Shown here piece by piece: positions 23,461 to 36,000 of a stretch of 64,000 nt of DNA. Position numbers and translations under genes: made by a program. The notes below the pieces were generated by a model, which was given only the letters and a program-made list of their open reading frames with translations, did not search any database and was not told the DNA's origin. This DNA comes from Manduca sexta (lineage: Eukaryota; Arthropoda; Insecta; Lepidoptera; Sphingidae). The first letter of the stretch is position 1, and each line of letters starts with the position of its first letter. Location of the stretch: assembly GCF_014839805.1 (NCBI RefSeq), contig NC_051118.1, positions 124,001-188,000 of the forward strand, written 5' to 3'.

Positions 23461-24661
23461 CATGCAGTTCAAAATGTTAATGTTATAACATATTGACAAT
23501 AAATTTTACAGATAGTCTGCCTTTACTAAACGGATATTACTCATAAATATTATATTATACTCTGTCCCACGTGTAAGTTACCAATAAATAGAAACTTTAT
23601 ACTAAACAAATATAATAATAGAAAATCCATTATATCTAAATCAAACACAGATAATTCAGACATTGCAAATATTTGTATAGTCTGGATGCTATTGAAAAAT
23701 GTTCTACACGTAATCGGCTGAGGGTAACACTTGATAGACAACGTCCTTACAGAGGTCGCAGGGTTGAATGAAACTACGAATGAAACAAGAATGAGAACGA
23801 ATGGTTATGGTGGTAGAAATAATTTAGCACCCAGTTACGTGTAGGCGTTTAAGGCTTATAGTTATGCGTATAACTGTAGTGTTGTTATATAACATTTTAG
23901 AGATTACAATTGTAATGTTTTTTGTGACAATCTAAAAAAGTAATAACACGATTGTTCGTAAAAGGTTTGCGTTTTACCTGCATCTAAATACATAGGTACA
24001 TTTTTAACGACAAACAAAAAGTTGTAAATTGACTACAAAGATTTCGAAGTCCTGTTGTTTTTGACGACAAAGAAAACTTTATACAACAATATAAATACAT
24101 AAATATAGTCTCAGTTTTTATAATAAAATATAATTGCTATTAACAAAAAGTTCTAGCACTCAAAAATAGGTTTAGAAAATTGACAAATATATAAATAATT
24201 TGAAAAAATATTAAATATCCTATGGGTAATATTTTAGATAGAAGACAAGGTCTTAATACAATAAAATATAATTTCATTACAATTTATAAACTAGTTTGTC
24301 AAAAAAATATAGCAGCGTTCAAGAGGTGGTAGTTCAGTCAGTAAAATTCTTGTTTTCAATATGTTTGGTAGATGGGGGTTCAAAGCCAAGTAATAAAGGT
24401 ATACTCCTAATGCAAGTTGGATTAGGATTGTTTATGGAAAATTAAACCCAAATTACAGAGGATTAAAATAGATATTTAAATAGACACTTAACAATAAACG
24501 GTTGATAAGTATATTACGATTACAGACAGACAAAAATCAATCAGCACAACTCGTAGGAGTAAAAACATCTATCGCACAACGAGACACTCAACAATAATCT
24601 CAATTCATCGGATCATAAAGAGGTATTTCGAATACGCGCACGTAAAATAAAACATACGACT

Positions 24662-24960
24662 TACCTTCAAAGTGCCAATTAATACCCGACCACGAGCAAA
24701 TTGTTTATGACAATTGTTTATTAAAAACACGACAGCGATACAGCACGTCAAGGTACGTGCGCCCCGCGCGAGCTTTCAGCTGCGAATGAATGAAAGCAGG
24801 GGTTGCTGGTAGTGGGCGGGGCTGAACGGCTCCCGAACACCCTGCCAATTTCAAAAGCACCCACAATCCTTCCACATTCGAACAGCCTATGCTATCCCAA
24901 TTCAGCAGCATTATGGAAAACTCGGCGTGATTCTGCGAGCGAATCAACCACCCCATTTCA
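24662..24960 (-). promoter_or_regulatory. Possible promoter / first-exon region
   Basis: A GC-richer patch (CCCCGCGCGAGC, GTGGGCGGGGC) in otherwise AT-rich sequence. On the minus strand it ends at a strong splice donor, TTGAAG then GTAAGT (donor at 24664). That is the layout of a non-coding first exon with its promoter, but no downstream exon was found on the minus strand, and an 83-codon frame inside has no recognisable domain. Confidence 0.25.
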
Positions 24961-25371
24961 GAAGGTTGAAAATGACACAGCTTTGTTCAAGACATCGTGC
25001 TTTTTAATATAGCTGCGTGTTTTGTCGGGGTTATATTGAAATTTTAGCGGATTCGTGTCACCAATAAACGTGTTACGTTCTTATATGAAGAGCCATTTAC
25101 ATTCTTGGGAATATTAAAGGATTATTTGGCATAGGAAATATTATATGACTATCCGACATTGTCTAGGCACGAAGACATTTGAATAAGAAAATATTGTGGA
25201 GTAGACTAATATTGAAGGTGAAATAAATTTACTGTGTTTATTGCATGTGTGAATTCAGCAATCGTGATAAAGACAATCCCACATCGAGTGTTATTATTAA
25301 TCTTTAGACTAGTGCATGCGTTTGGCTGTAGGTTTTCTAGGCTTTGGGTTTGATTAATGGATAAGTTACTG

Positions 25372-25655
25372 GTGGTAGGTCTATCATAGGTGAGAGTCCG
25401 TCTGATTAGATACCACCGCAATATATCTGCTGCAATGTAGCAGGGTGTAGTCACTGTTGTGTTCCGGTTTGAACGACATTGTAGCCAGTGTAACTACTGG
25501 ACATAATAAAACTTAACATCTCATGTCTCAGGATAGCTAGCGTAATGGAATACCAAACAATATTTTGTAATTAAAGATGTTAGATGGTGTTTCTACTGTT
25601 TATGGGCGTATCGTTTACCATCAGGCAAACGGCAAGCTCGTTTCGACATTCAAAG
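25372..25655 (-). repeat. Repeat D copy
   Basis: Reverse-orientation copy with GAGAGTCCGTCTGATTAGATACCACCGCAATA, GACATTGTAGCCAGTGTAACTACTGG and the CGGCAAGCTCGTTTCGACATTCAAAGC end. Confidence 0.7.
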
Positions 25656-26146
25656 CAATAAAAAAAGAATTTCTATAACATTTAAATTAAAGATAAGCAA
25701 GTCACAATACATTTAAGACCCAAGACTAACTAGACAGTAGGTACTTCCATCAGATTTAAATTAAAAAGTATGACACAGTTGACACATCCTATTAGCTCAT
25801 GTTAATATATGATATTCTCTGAATAAGGTCCTATAATAGTACCTAGAGTATACGATAGGTCACTTTAACATTGCATTCTTTTAAAGCCACGAAGCTGTAT
25901 TAAAAATTCTTATTATTTTAATTCTATTGCGTTGACTTAATATACCTATATTGTAAAGCGCTAATGTTTTAGGATTAGACGTATTTTGCGCATGTTGTGT
26001 TCACATATTTTAGATTCTACAACATTATGGAACATAAAAAGCATTATTTAAATTGTAACTTTTGTGTAACAGTTAATTTTGTGGACCTATAATAATAAAG
26101 TACCCGAAATAATACTACTGACTGATTCTATAAATTATTATAAGAA

Positions 26147-26517
26147 CATTAAAATTTAACTATTTTTCGGATTTTATCGCGGTTTTAATGTTTCAGTTTT
26201 CTCCAGACGTTTAGACGTTTTACATTTAATTAAATCGGAACCCAGAAGACCGGCTGTCAGACTTCAAGACACTGTGAGCTCATTCTGCGTAGATCGGACC
26301 ACCAACAGCTAAAATTTAAAAAGTTGTATATTTGTAAAATGTAGGTAGATATTGTAATTTTGACTTTGCAGATGAACAACACCTCAGTCCCCCCGTGACC
26401 ATGAAGGCTGCAAAGTCTTCGAAACGTCAGAAGAAAACTAAAATATTATAACCGCGATAAAATCCGAAAAATAGTTTAATTTTAATGTCTAACATTCGCG
26501 TAAACATAAGAAATCAC
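26147..26517 (+). mobile_element. Hairpin-family element, complete, 11-bp TSD
   Basis: Flanked by TATTATAAGAA at 26136-26146 and 26518-26528. The arms 26150-26217 (AACTATTTTTCGGATTTTATCGCGG...CAGTTTTCTCCAGACGTTT) and 26421-26493 are inverted complements. Just before the right arm lies the block GTCCCCCCGTGACCATGAAGGCTGCAAAGTCTTCGAAACGTC, found in all copies. No coding frame. Duplication length is of retrotransposition type. Confidence 0.75.
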
Positions 26518-26743
26518 TATTATAAGAAGCTACATTATCACTTAGTGACTGCCAACTTTTTTCTGAAAGCGGATTGAGACGCAGGCAAAACTTATCGTAC
26601 TTGATGATGAAGTTGCAAAGTAATAAGGATAGGAACTATGGAACTGTATCTTTTGTAAATTTAAGTCTTCTCAGGGGCCGAAACCTAGACACCATCAGCA
26701 AACATTTAGAAAAAAAAATATGTATGAGAATGACATATCATTG

Positions 26744-26990
26744 CTGGTGGTAGGATATATTGTATATCCGCCCGGATAGCGACCACCGTACACAAGGTGT
26801 TAAAACCCGCCATAGCAGCCTACGTAAGTGTGTCGCGTTCCATAATGAGTTTGTGTATATTCGGTTTCAACAGGCCGGCATAATTATGTCGACTTCCGAG
26901 GGCTAATCATCTCTCGTCAGTCGACAGTCTATTAGACCCACTCCACTGACCATCAGGTGCAATGGGATCACGTTGCCGAACGCCGAGCAC
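26744..26990 (+). repeat. SINE-B copy, near full length
   Basis: Runs from GGTGGTAGGATATATTGTATATCCGCCCGG through CACAAGGTGTTAAAACCCGCCATAG and CAACAGGCCGGCATAATTATGTCGAC to CATCAGGTGCAATGGGATCACGTTGCC. It is the best plus-strand reference for the family here. Confidence 0.85.
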
Positions 26991-28424
26991 GTGTAAAAAA
27001 ACTCAACTATATAATATACTTCACAGTTATGCGAGTTTACCTCAGCTTAGTTTTGAAACTAACCGAATTTATGAGATTTAACTTCTAATGTCTCCGGACA
27101 AGCGCTTAGCGCCATGCAGCAGAGATTTGAAACTCTAATACTATTTTAATTCACGAATTAATGCTTTCCGTCAGTCGAAATAATCTCGTTGAACTGAATG
27201 CAGTCATGCTGATCGTGAGATGACAGAATTCCTCGTAGTTTTCTAAAACCTTATATAATGTTGAATTTTTTAAAGATATTTGGATGTAGTGTTAAAAAGC
27301 TAGACGTTTTGGATGAAATTTGAAACACAAATAGATCATATTGTCGTTAATTAAATGTTTTGTAATTCAGAAAGTATACAGAGCGGTTTTTATGCTGTAG
27401 AAGGTCATACACGAACAAGCAAGTACCAACTAGTATAAAATAAAAGGTGTAGAGATATGTATTTTTATAAAGTATATTAACTTATACTCTCCAAGGCGAG
27501 GGCGGATTCAGGCGGGGAGGATCATTGGGGTTACAGACCTGGGCTAGGTCTAGGTGACTACTGATAATTTTTTAAAGGCTCATCATCATCATTAAGGCTC
27601 CCATCGATATATTTAATGGAATAAATATTTTGTATGATAGCAAATACATGCTATTATTTAATTTACGTTCAGAGGAAAATTGATTTCATTGTCACATAAT
27701 ATTTTGACGTTTAACAATAACATACTATTTCTTTTGTAATTATATTTATTATTGTAATCGATTTGGAGTCTGTCCTGACTAAACTTCAATTATATCCCCC
27801 CCTCTCCTACTTGAAAGTTAGATCCATCCTTTCTCCAAGTCATAATGAGCGATGGAAAAAGAAACGCGGCTCTATTCCGGTTGCGGCTTCTCGATTTCTC
27901 TCTCCCTCATATTTATACTAATGATATTGTATTGTGACGAAGCAACATCATTTGCTGATTCATTAAATTATATTGTTCTGATATTGTTTGATTGCCTTAC
28001 AGTGGCGTAACGTAAGTAAAGAAATACACAGAAAACTACAACATTGCCTACATTCAAGAGTTCTATGCGTCATCATAATAATAATTTTTTGTGAATACAG
28101 CTTTTCTATGACTATACTTATAGTCATACTGTCTACTCCTTCAGAGATAGCGTAGTTATGTCTGAATCTACAATACAAAAAAAGCCATGACGTTAACCCT
28201 TAACAGCCGTCGTCCTTCGTAAGCTATTAAAAACACATCACTTTAGCGACGAACGCCAGCATCAAAGAATCCAGAGTTTGATCAAAGCAGTTTATTTTTA
28301 ACCAGCCATGTGTTAAGTGCATGTAAATATTTCGTTTTTTATACTCAGGAATGTTTTGTAATGTGACCGTTTGTATGGATTTTATTCTCTTTCTGGATGT
28401 CAACTGCTGATAGGCTTTCGTCAA
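26991..28424. other. No gene recognised
   Basis: AT-rich sequence without repeat families that I can place and without splice-consistent coding sequence. 27480-27560 is somewhat GC-richer but has no open frame of note. Confidence 0.5.
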
Positions 28425-28560
28425 AAATTTCCAAATCAACTCGAAAGAGGCCTGCATCCACCGAGTGTCTTTGACCTTTATTAGGTTGTCTTTATTAATG
28501 GATGTCCAATTAGCTTGCCGATACGTGGTCTCCATTTGTGAACTTTTCTATCACGTCTGC
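28425..28560 (-). pseudogene. LINE pol tail fragment (family H)
   Basis: The minus strand reads METTYRQANWTSINKDNL then IKVKDTRWMQASFELIWKFL, equivalent to the ..RPRTGKRNVG...DDLAKVAGSRWMQAA.. frame at 19165-19378. The copy is diverged and truncated. Confidence 0.6.
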
Positions 28561-28624
28561 TATCAGTTCTGAGAGAAGCTTATTTCAACAGGATTTGATA
28601 TCAAACAATCAACAACCAGTAATT

Positions 28625-28830
28625 AATTTACTCGATGGAAGTGGACAATTAATATTTCCAACTCCTCGCTATCTTTCTATTTGACTTCGTTGCTGTGTAA
28701 AAACAAATTGGTGTTCTCTGAGACTCGCCGAGCTTCACCGCTCGGTGTCATAGAATGCGTGTCACTGCAGATCCTGGCTTGCAGGAGTGGCAGTGGTGGG
28801 TGTGAGGCAGGAAAGTCTCAAACCAAAAAT
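28625..28830 (+). repeat. Repeat F copy
   Basis: GGAAGTGGACAATTAATATTTCCAACTCCTC, GAGACTCGCCGAGCTTCACCGCT, CACTGCAGATCCTGGCTTGCAGGAGTGG and GTGTGAGGCAGGAAAGTCTC. Other copies are at 41915-42230 (+) and 46540-46830 (-). Confidence 0.65.
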
Positions 28831-29071
28831 CAAGTGAGTTTTATCAATAATCTTTAATTTAAAATACCAATTAAATGACGGGTATGCATTGGGAGCAGTT
28901 TAGTACGCAGTGCTTTTCAATTTATCTATTTCAATTATTGGGTATAATCTTCAATTTAAAATCCCAGACGATTCATGGATGTGCATTGAGAGCAGTTTAT
29001 TACCAGGCAGTTCTTTTTAATCTACTATTGGGTGATGTTGCTATTGTTTAGAGTTGTCGTAACAGTTCCAT

Positions 29072-29396
29072 GCGATAGCCTAGTTGGTTGTGAAACAGAG
29101 TGCCGAGACGAACGTCCCCAGGTTCAAATCCCAAGGGCACACACCTCTGACTTTTCTAAAAAAAATTATGTGTGTATTCTTTATGAATTATCGCTTGCTT
29201 TAACGGTGAAGGAAAACATCGTGAGGAAACCTGCATACTGAGAAATTCAATATTAGGAATTTTCGAGGGTGTGTGAAGTCTACCAACTCGCACTACGCCA
29301 GCGTGGTGGACTAAGGCCTAATCCCTCTCAGTAGTAGAGGAAGCCCGTGCCCAAAAGTGGGACAATATATAATACAGGGCTGATATTATTATATTA
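29072..29396 (+). repeat. SINE-A copy, near full length
   Basis: GCGATAGCCTAGTTGGTTGTG at the head, GTTCAAATCCCAAGGGCACACACC as B-box region, AACGGTGAAGGAAAACATCGTGAGG in the body and AATACAGGGCTGATATTATT at the end. Confidence 0.85.
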
Positions 29397-29399
29397 TTC

Positions 29400-31279
29400 C
29401 ATCAAGCAAGCGGTTTAGTAAATATAAGCTACTTCATTGGAGTAATAATTAAATATTCTCATCTACCTTGAATTATCATTAGCACAACTATGTTCGTCTA
29501 CGTGATAAATAAAGCATTTTATTTTATTTCAAATAGACCAGCGTGGCTAAGGATATCTGTAGCAGAGGCCAGTAAGCAGCAGTGAGCAATATATTCAGGG
29601 CTCATATTATCATTAATTCACATCCTGTCTTTACTACTAAATAAACCTAAAAACATAACACTGTGACATTACAATTCGATTAGTATTTAATTCAGTTGTC
29701 CCGGATTTCTCGCATGCAGCGCATCGTTTAATTGCCAGAGTGAGGGATCTAATTGAGTTTCACTTTAACTCGAAGTGCCTTTACATTACTGTTTGGTATT
29801 GTTCAACATTTGTAAATAGAGATTGTTTTTCATAAAAGGCTTAAAACCGAACGCAATCAAACATATATTTTTTTTATTGTTCTGATCTAGATTATCTTCC
29901 TCAATGCCTTAATTAAGTTTACTGAGGTATGTAGCAAAAAAAAAGAAATTCAATATTAATCAAAATTATTTATTTACTTTGCTCGCATGAAATGCTCTCT
30001 ATTTAATAAATCAGATAAAACGTCCATTATTTCCCATATAAGCAAATTACTGGGTTAAAAATAGCCCATATGTTAATCCAGGACATGGTGTATCCGTGTA
30101 ACAAATTTCATCTAAATCCGTTTTATTGTTTCTGGGTTTAGTTCTAACTAACATTGAGACATTTTCTCAAACTTTCCCCTTTCTAATATTACTAAGTATT
30201 AGTAAGAGAACGAAGTAAAATTAACACTTAATAGTTTACTTATATATTTCTTTAGTTTGCTATAAAAGTAATCGCCGTCGCTTCTTAGTCATACCGCCGT
30301 CACGACACCATAAGTGTTACTGAGAGTAAACATTAATCCATCAAATACCAATTAAAATCAAATATCAATACTAATAAATCAGACATAAAATGGTCACGGC
30401 CATCTCGTTCCATACAAGCGTATCAAACAAGTCGTAAACGCATCGAGTCGATGTTTTCAATCAAACATCGAACAGGAACGTTTTGTAAAAGCAAACAGCT
30501 ATGTTTACATGCGCTGTGCAATTTCGTACGAAGGAAACAGGTTTATAGTTCCTATGAAAAAGGAAATATGGGTTTTAAAAGACTTTATGAGTCGTACCGA
30601 CGACAAAATTTAGCGATAATTTCTAGATAAATGCTAGTAATAGATTTGGGATTCTAAAAAATATGAAAGATGTCACATCAATCAGAGGAATAATTTATTC
30701 AAAAACGAAATCGTTAGTGCTTGACTTATGATTTGAATATCGAAGTCATTATATTGCAAACGGAAAAACTAGATATCTAAACTATAAATGTAATAAGATA
30801 ACAATTCACAAAAGTATATTGCGCTGACCCCAGGTGAAAAATAATGGTAGGTACGTAGAGAAAGGTTAACCTACGACCGGGCCGGATTTAGGAAATATAA
30901 GACAATCTAGAAACTTGTGGCGAAACGTTTATATAAGCCGATTCCTACCGGCTTCCTTTTTACAAATTAATTCAAAATAAAAATAAACATAATAATATTA
31001 TTAGAATATAAATCTTAGACATCGAAATAAATAATTTTATATTTATGAGTTTATAATCAATGCTTCATCAATTTCGTTAGTTCAAATCCATTCGTCAAAT
31101 TGTATCTCGCGCGCATGAGTCCTCGCGCCTTGAAATGTTCGAACTGAACTCGGTCGCGTATATTATCTTCTTATCGTCCTTAGCGATATTGTTGTCCCTC
31201 TCACACACAGCATGGTGTCTCTGCCTACCTTTCTTGAAAAGGTAAAAAGGTAAAAATGCATGTGTGAAAAACAGTAGAA
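29400..31279. other. No gene recognised
   Basis: AT-rich. 30060-30150 holds a retroelement-tail scrap (AATCCAGGACATGGTGTATCC, TTTCATCTAAATCCGTTTTATTG) and 30930-30965 a repeat E scrap (CCGATTCCTACCGGCTTCC). Nothing coding seen. Confidence 0.55.
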
Positions 31280-31505
31280 ACACTTTCAATCACTTTGGAT
31301 TACAAAGTATTGTTTGGTATTTCACTGCGCTCGCCATCCTAAGACCTGAGATGTTTAACTCTTATTATGTCCAGTAGTTACACTGGCTACAATGTACTTG
31401 AAGTTGGAACACAATAGTGACTTCACACTGCTGCTTGGCGGCAGAAATAGACATTGCGTGGTACCAACCCAGGCGGACTGTCAGATATGAGAGACCTACC
31501 ATCAG
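31280..31505 (+). repeat. Repeat D copy
   Basis: TTGGATTACAAAGTATTGTTTGGTATTTCACTGCGCTCGCCATCC through GGCAGAAATAGACATTGCGTGGTACC and GAGAGACCTACCA; same order as 6205-6505. Confidence 0.7.
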
Positions 31506-31879
31506 TAACCAAAAATTTGTTGCCCCAAGATCCCTTTTAAAAAACTTCACTCTTCGCCACCTTCCAGTGGAAGGTCATTAAAACCGCGGTCATATAAATT
31601 TTTACACCCATTATAGTCAGTTTTTTTAATAATGAAAATGAAGTTCATCTTAAACTATTTATAGTTTTTATCAACTTTGCTATTGAGAAAAAAAATGTTT
31701 TTTTTTTAAACGTACCAACGCTCTTTAATATTTCAAAAAGATCTCTTTAAGACCTAAAATCCCAAATACCTTACTGTCTAGAACAATGTAGTCACGTAAA
31801 TCTGAATTTTCACTTTCCCTAACCTTCGTAATAACATTCAGGGGCGGGCTGCCAGTAATTTTGTCAACGTTTATTCTTT

Positions 31880-31935
31880 CCAACAATTTACGCTGAAGAG
31901 GGTCGAAACGTTGGTATTAAACGTTTCCGACTTTA
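31880..31935 (+). other. CTGAAGA..CGAAACG motif in a repeat scrap
   Basis: ACGCTGAAGAGGGTCGAAACGTTGG contains the spaced strings CTGANGA and GAAA that form the core of hammerhead ribozymes, but stem II would be only one or two pairs and I cannot form convincing stems I and III. This type of string is common in animal repeat DNA. Confidence 0.2.
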
Positions 31936-32088
31936 ATTACTTTTTTATGGGTTCCAATTAGCATATGGTATTTTATTCTTGTTTTATAATTGGAAAAACG
32001 TATGCGATATTATTTTTATTTGCATGTAAAATGTATGGGGGTAGATATTAATTTAATAGCATTTTGTTTAAATTCTTACAATATTAGT

Positions 32089-32630
32089 GGCGATAGCCTG
32101 TGGGTGTGGAACGGACTGCTGGAAAGAATGTCCGCAGGTTAAAATCCCAAGGGCACACACCCTGACTTTCCTAAAATTATGTGTGTATTCTTTGGAAATT
32201 ATCGCTTGCTTTAATGGTAAAGGAAAACATCGTGAGGAAACCTGCATAACTGAGTGTGATACAGTAAGCCTGTATCACAAACATGTTATGTGTATTTCAT
32301 ATCGTAACATCTTGGAAAAACAAACATTATATATTAGTGTTAATATCTTAAGATTAATGAAGGTAGATTGTCCATTGTTGTGATACAACTACCCCGCTAT
32401 CAAAAATGTGTCTCGTCAATCTGTGAATAAATGGTGAACGTAACGGATATATTTTATTTATTTTAAGTCGTAATACACACTACTGAGAAGCTCTTAATAG
32501 GAATTTTGAGGGTGTGTGAAGTCTACCAATCTGCACCATGCCAACGAGGTGGACTAAAGCCTAATCGCTCTCACTAGAAGAGCCCCAAGCCCAGTAGTCG
32601 GACAGTATATAATACAGGGCTGATATTATT
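32089..32630 (+). repeat. SINE-A copy with internal insertion
   Basis: The head GGCGATAGCCTGTGGGTGTGG and body to CCTGCATAACTGAG (32254) are followed by about 220 unrelated bases. The family sequence resumes at ACTGAGAAGCTC (32482) and ends at TACAGGGCTGATATTATT. The six-base string ACTGAG is present on both sides of the insert. The insert starts with a perfect stem GTGATACA..TGTATCAC. Confidence 0.75.
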
Positions 32631-33048
32631 TAAATTGAAGGACAGCTTTCATAGGTCGTTTAGGTAAATAGGGGACCTTTACCCTTTTATCTGTACCAAA
32701 GCTGCCTTTTGATAAGATAGCCTGTAATTACAAAAATACGAATTTGCCCCCATACACGTAATAGGGCCCCCTGATCTCACTACGTACAGATAAAAGCTTA
32801 TCACGAGATTTACTTTTGTCAAGAGCAGGTTACTTACATAATTATTGTATTATCTATAATACACAAATAAATAATACAATCATTAGACTCTTTAGACAAA
32901 ACTATAGAATTCGGTCAATCGACACAATATGTCAAATGGTTTTCAAATATAATTTTTTTAGCAAGTTTTAACGCTATAAATTTTCCTCTATTATAAGTAG
33001 AGATTGAAGATAACTAGTTTTTTTTGGGAAGAACATCTGCTTAAGGTA

Positions 33049-36000
33049 ATGATGAACGTCCTGCGATCTATGTTTGGCGTCTGCAGCAGCTCGGCTGAGA
33101 AGGGCGAGGTCCATGATACAATTCGCAGAGTTTTTGGCAACGATATGGTTATGAAAGAAAACACTGATCGACATGTTCAGTAAGTAAAAACATAGGTTCT
33201 TCCTTAGTGTGATAGGGGGAGTCTAACGCCACATAAGTAATTAATTATATCTTTCTTCCTTTTTCAATGTCCATTCCATATGGTTGCCTGTAACATATTC
33301 GAGTGATAAGACCTCCAATTGTACCTCTATTTATAAGTGGATATTCTATGTCTTTTTTCATCATATAAATGTGTACAAAAAATAATGAATAAATAAATAT
33401 ATCAAATTCACGAATGTTATCTAGTATTTTTAGTCATCAGACTTCAGACAAACACCGAAATTGCGTGTAAATCAGTGGCAAAGGGTCCACATAACCCGAT
33501 TCCCGTCGGCTTCCTTTTCGTAATTTACGTGGAATCTTATTACCAATGGAACTAATTTCCTATCGCATTTATGCATATTCTCATGTTGGGTTCCCTAACG
33601 GAAAATTTTACCCTTCGCCACTACTGTAAATACATTTTTTTTTTGGAATTTGAATCCTTTCGCTTCTTGCTTCTCTCTAGTAGGAACGAGGATCTTTGTC
33701 TAAGGAATTTAAATCATTTTTCTTTGGCATATCCACCGTCTTTTGTTATCGAGTCAAAATAATAAGTATAACATTGTAATCTACGTACAGGAGAAGTAAA
33801 TACGTAAGCCATGTCCGAGACAATCTCTCTAAAATGCTTGACACTAAAGTCTTGAGTCACAAATCGAAATCTGCCAAGAAAAATGCTCCAATAGTTATAG
33901 AAGTAAGTGCTAACGACTATTTTAGTTGTAGGCTGTAATGAAGTAGTAGTAGATTACATTTATTGAATTTTGCCAACCAGCGCTGATTCAGCGTAGTAGA
34001 CTAACGCCCGTATTTATAAACGTTATTTATCTAAGGATGAAGCATTGCTGTGATAATAAGTAGTCTTCTCAGTTTTATTTATCGGACAGCTTACTGTTTG
34101 TTCAGATTTATTTATCTGACAGACAACTAGATTCAAATTGTATCTCAATATTAGGCAATCACAACGGCCCTATGTCTACGCACTGCGAAAGCTGCCATGC
34201 TATCAGCACTGAGAAACAGACTTATTATCACAGCAATGCTCCGTCCTTAGATAAATAACGTTTATGAATACGGGCGTAAGGTTTTAACCCTATCATTAGT
34301 GGAGGAATCCCGTGCCCAGCAGTGTAATTCAGGGCTGGTATATATAAAACAGGGCTGGCAATTGTTTTTTTTTGTACACAGGCACGACAACAAAGTGGCT
34401 CCACTGCACCTGATGGTAAATGGGGTGGGATCCAATAGAATGTCTACTGACGAGAGATGATTACCCCTCTGCAGTCGACACAATTATGACGGGCTTTTGG
34501 AACCTAATATACACAGGCTGATTCGGAAACGCAACACATTTACGTGGGCCACTATGGCGGGTTTTAACACCCCTCTAATGTGGGGCCGGCCCAACACTGT
34601 TTCAAAAATAAACGCGACACAGTTACGTGTGCTACTATTCTCATGAGAGAATAATGTTACTATTTTATTAGTATAAATTTAATTGAGTCAATCTATTGTT
34701 CCCTTTGGTACCAATTTGAGGACCAAACTTTGTTTTTTTCTAGACAAAGGAAGTAGCAGATGAAAGACACGGTCGTGTTGGTCCCAAAATCGTAGTCTTC
34801 GATGCGTCTACAGGTTTTAAGTTTCTTATTTATATTCAAATATGTATGCTATGGTTTTCTAGCTAAATATTAAAACACACGCATGCATTTAATTTATGCA
34901 GTAGATCAAAGGACATTGTCGAAAACGGCCCCAGAACCAACAAAGGTGTGACTAGCACCATAATCATTTGTGTAGTTTTTTATATTATTTGCAAATATGT
35001 GTATAAAACGGACAAGCTGCTACATCCAAAATGAATATATAAAAGTATTGTATCGACTTAAAGTCAAAGTCGCCGACATGTTTACAACTAATTGTGTATA
35101 GAGATGTAAGTACCGGTTTGACAAAACGATAAATCTAATTACCGATAATTAATCATGAAACATTTTAATATATTCGATTTGTGAGGCGATATGTTCTTTA
35201 ATTATTATTATAATATTTAATCGAGCAGTGGATGCGTCTCAAATAAATAAGTAGTTAGTTTTAGGACTAAATTGATTATAGATCAAGTCGTCTATGAAAA
35301 AAGTTTTTTTTTTTAGTTTTTAATTCATATTAATTTACTTTGTTTATTTAGATTCTATATTAGCGACCCGACCTGGCTTCGTACAGATAGCAAAGCATAA
35401 TATATTATGCGAACATTTATTTTTCTGTCGTACAAAATATTTATGAATTATACATATAAAAAGTAGCGTTCTTCTCTCTCGCTCCATCCGGGGGCCTCAA
35501 ACTCCCTCCATATTAAATTACTATCGGATCCGCCCGTGTGAACGATTTTCCGGGATAAGGGTCCCGCTAAATATTTTTCCGAATAAAAATAACCCTATGT
35601 TGAATAAAATCGATTTTTGTATAAATGATCGATATAATCGATCCAGAATCTAGTCGAGTAGTATCCCTAATTCTTACTTCATTTTTCAATTCAATTTAAT
35701 GTCACTTACACTTCACTCATCAGAGACAAATAAACTAGACTCTCACTTTCCATATAATATATTATAATTCTCTGACTCTCACTATATCATTGACGATTCG
35801 GCTATTATAAAGAATCTGTGCGATTGATTACCATATCGACATACACTGGCTGTGATTTCTGGACTTTGTGAACTGATGTAACAATTTATCTGGCATTGAT
35901 AACGGATACGAAATGGAAATTGCTTTTTGCATTAATTGTGGCTCTGCTGGCGGGTCCATGGTGTTGGAGAACGAGCAGATTCGCCATTGTATACAACAAT

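Noticed and set aside
32974..33174. Minus-strand ORF opposite RNF123 exon 1
   Set aside because: Shadow frame; the plus strand carries the coding exon with correct phase to the next exons.
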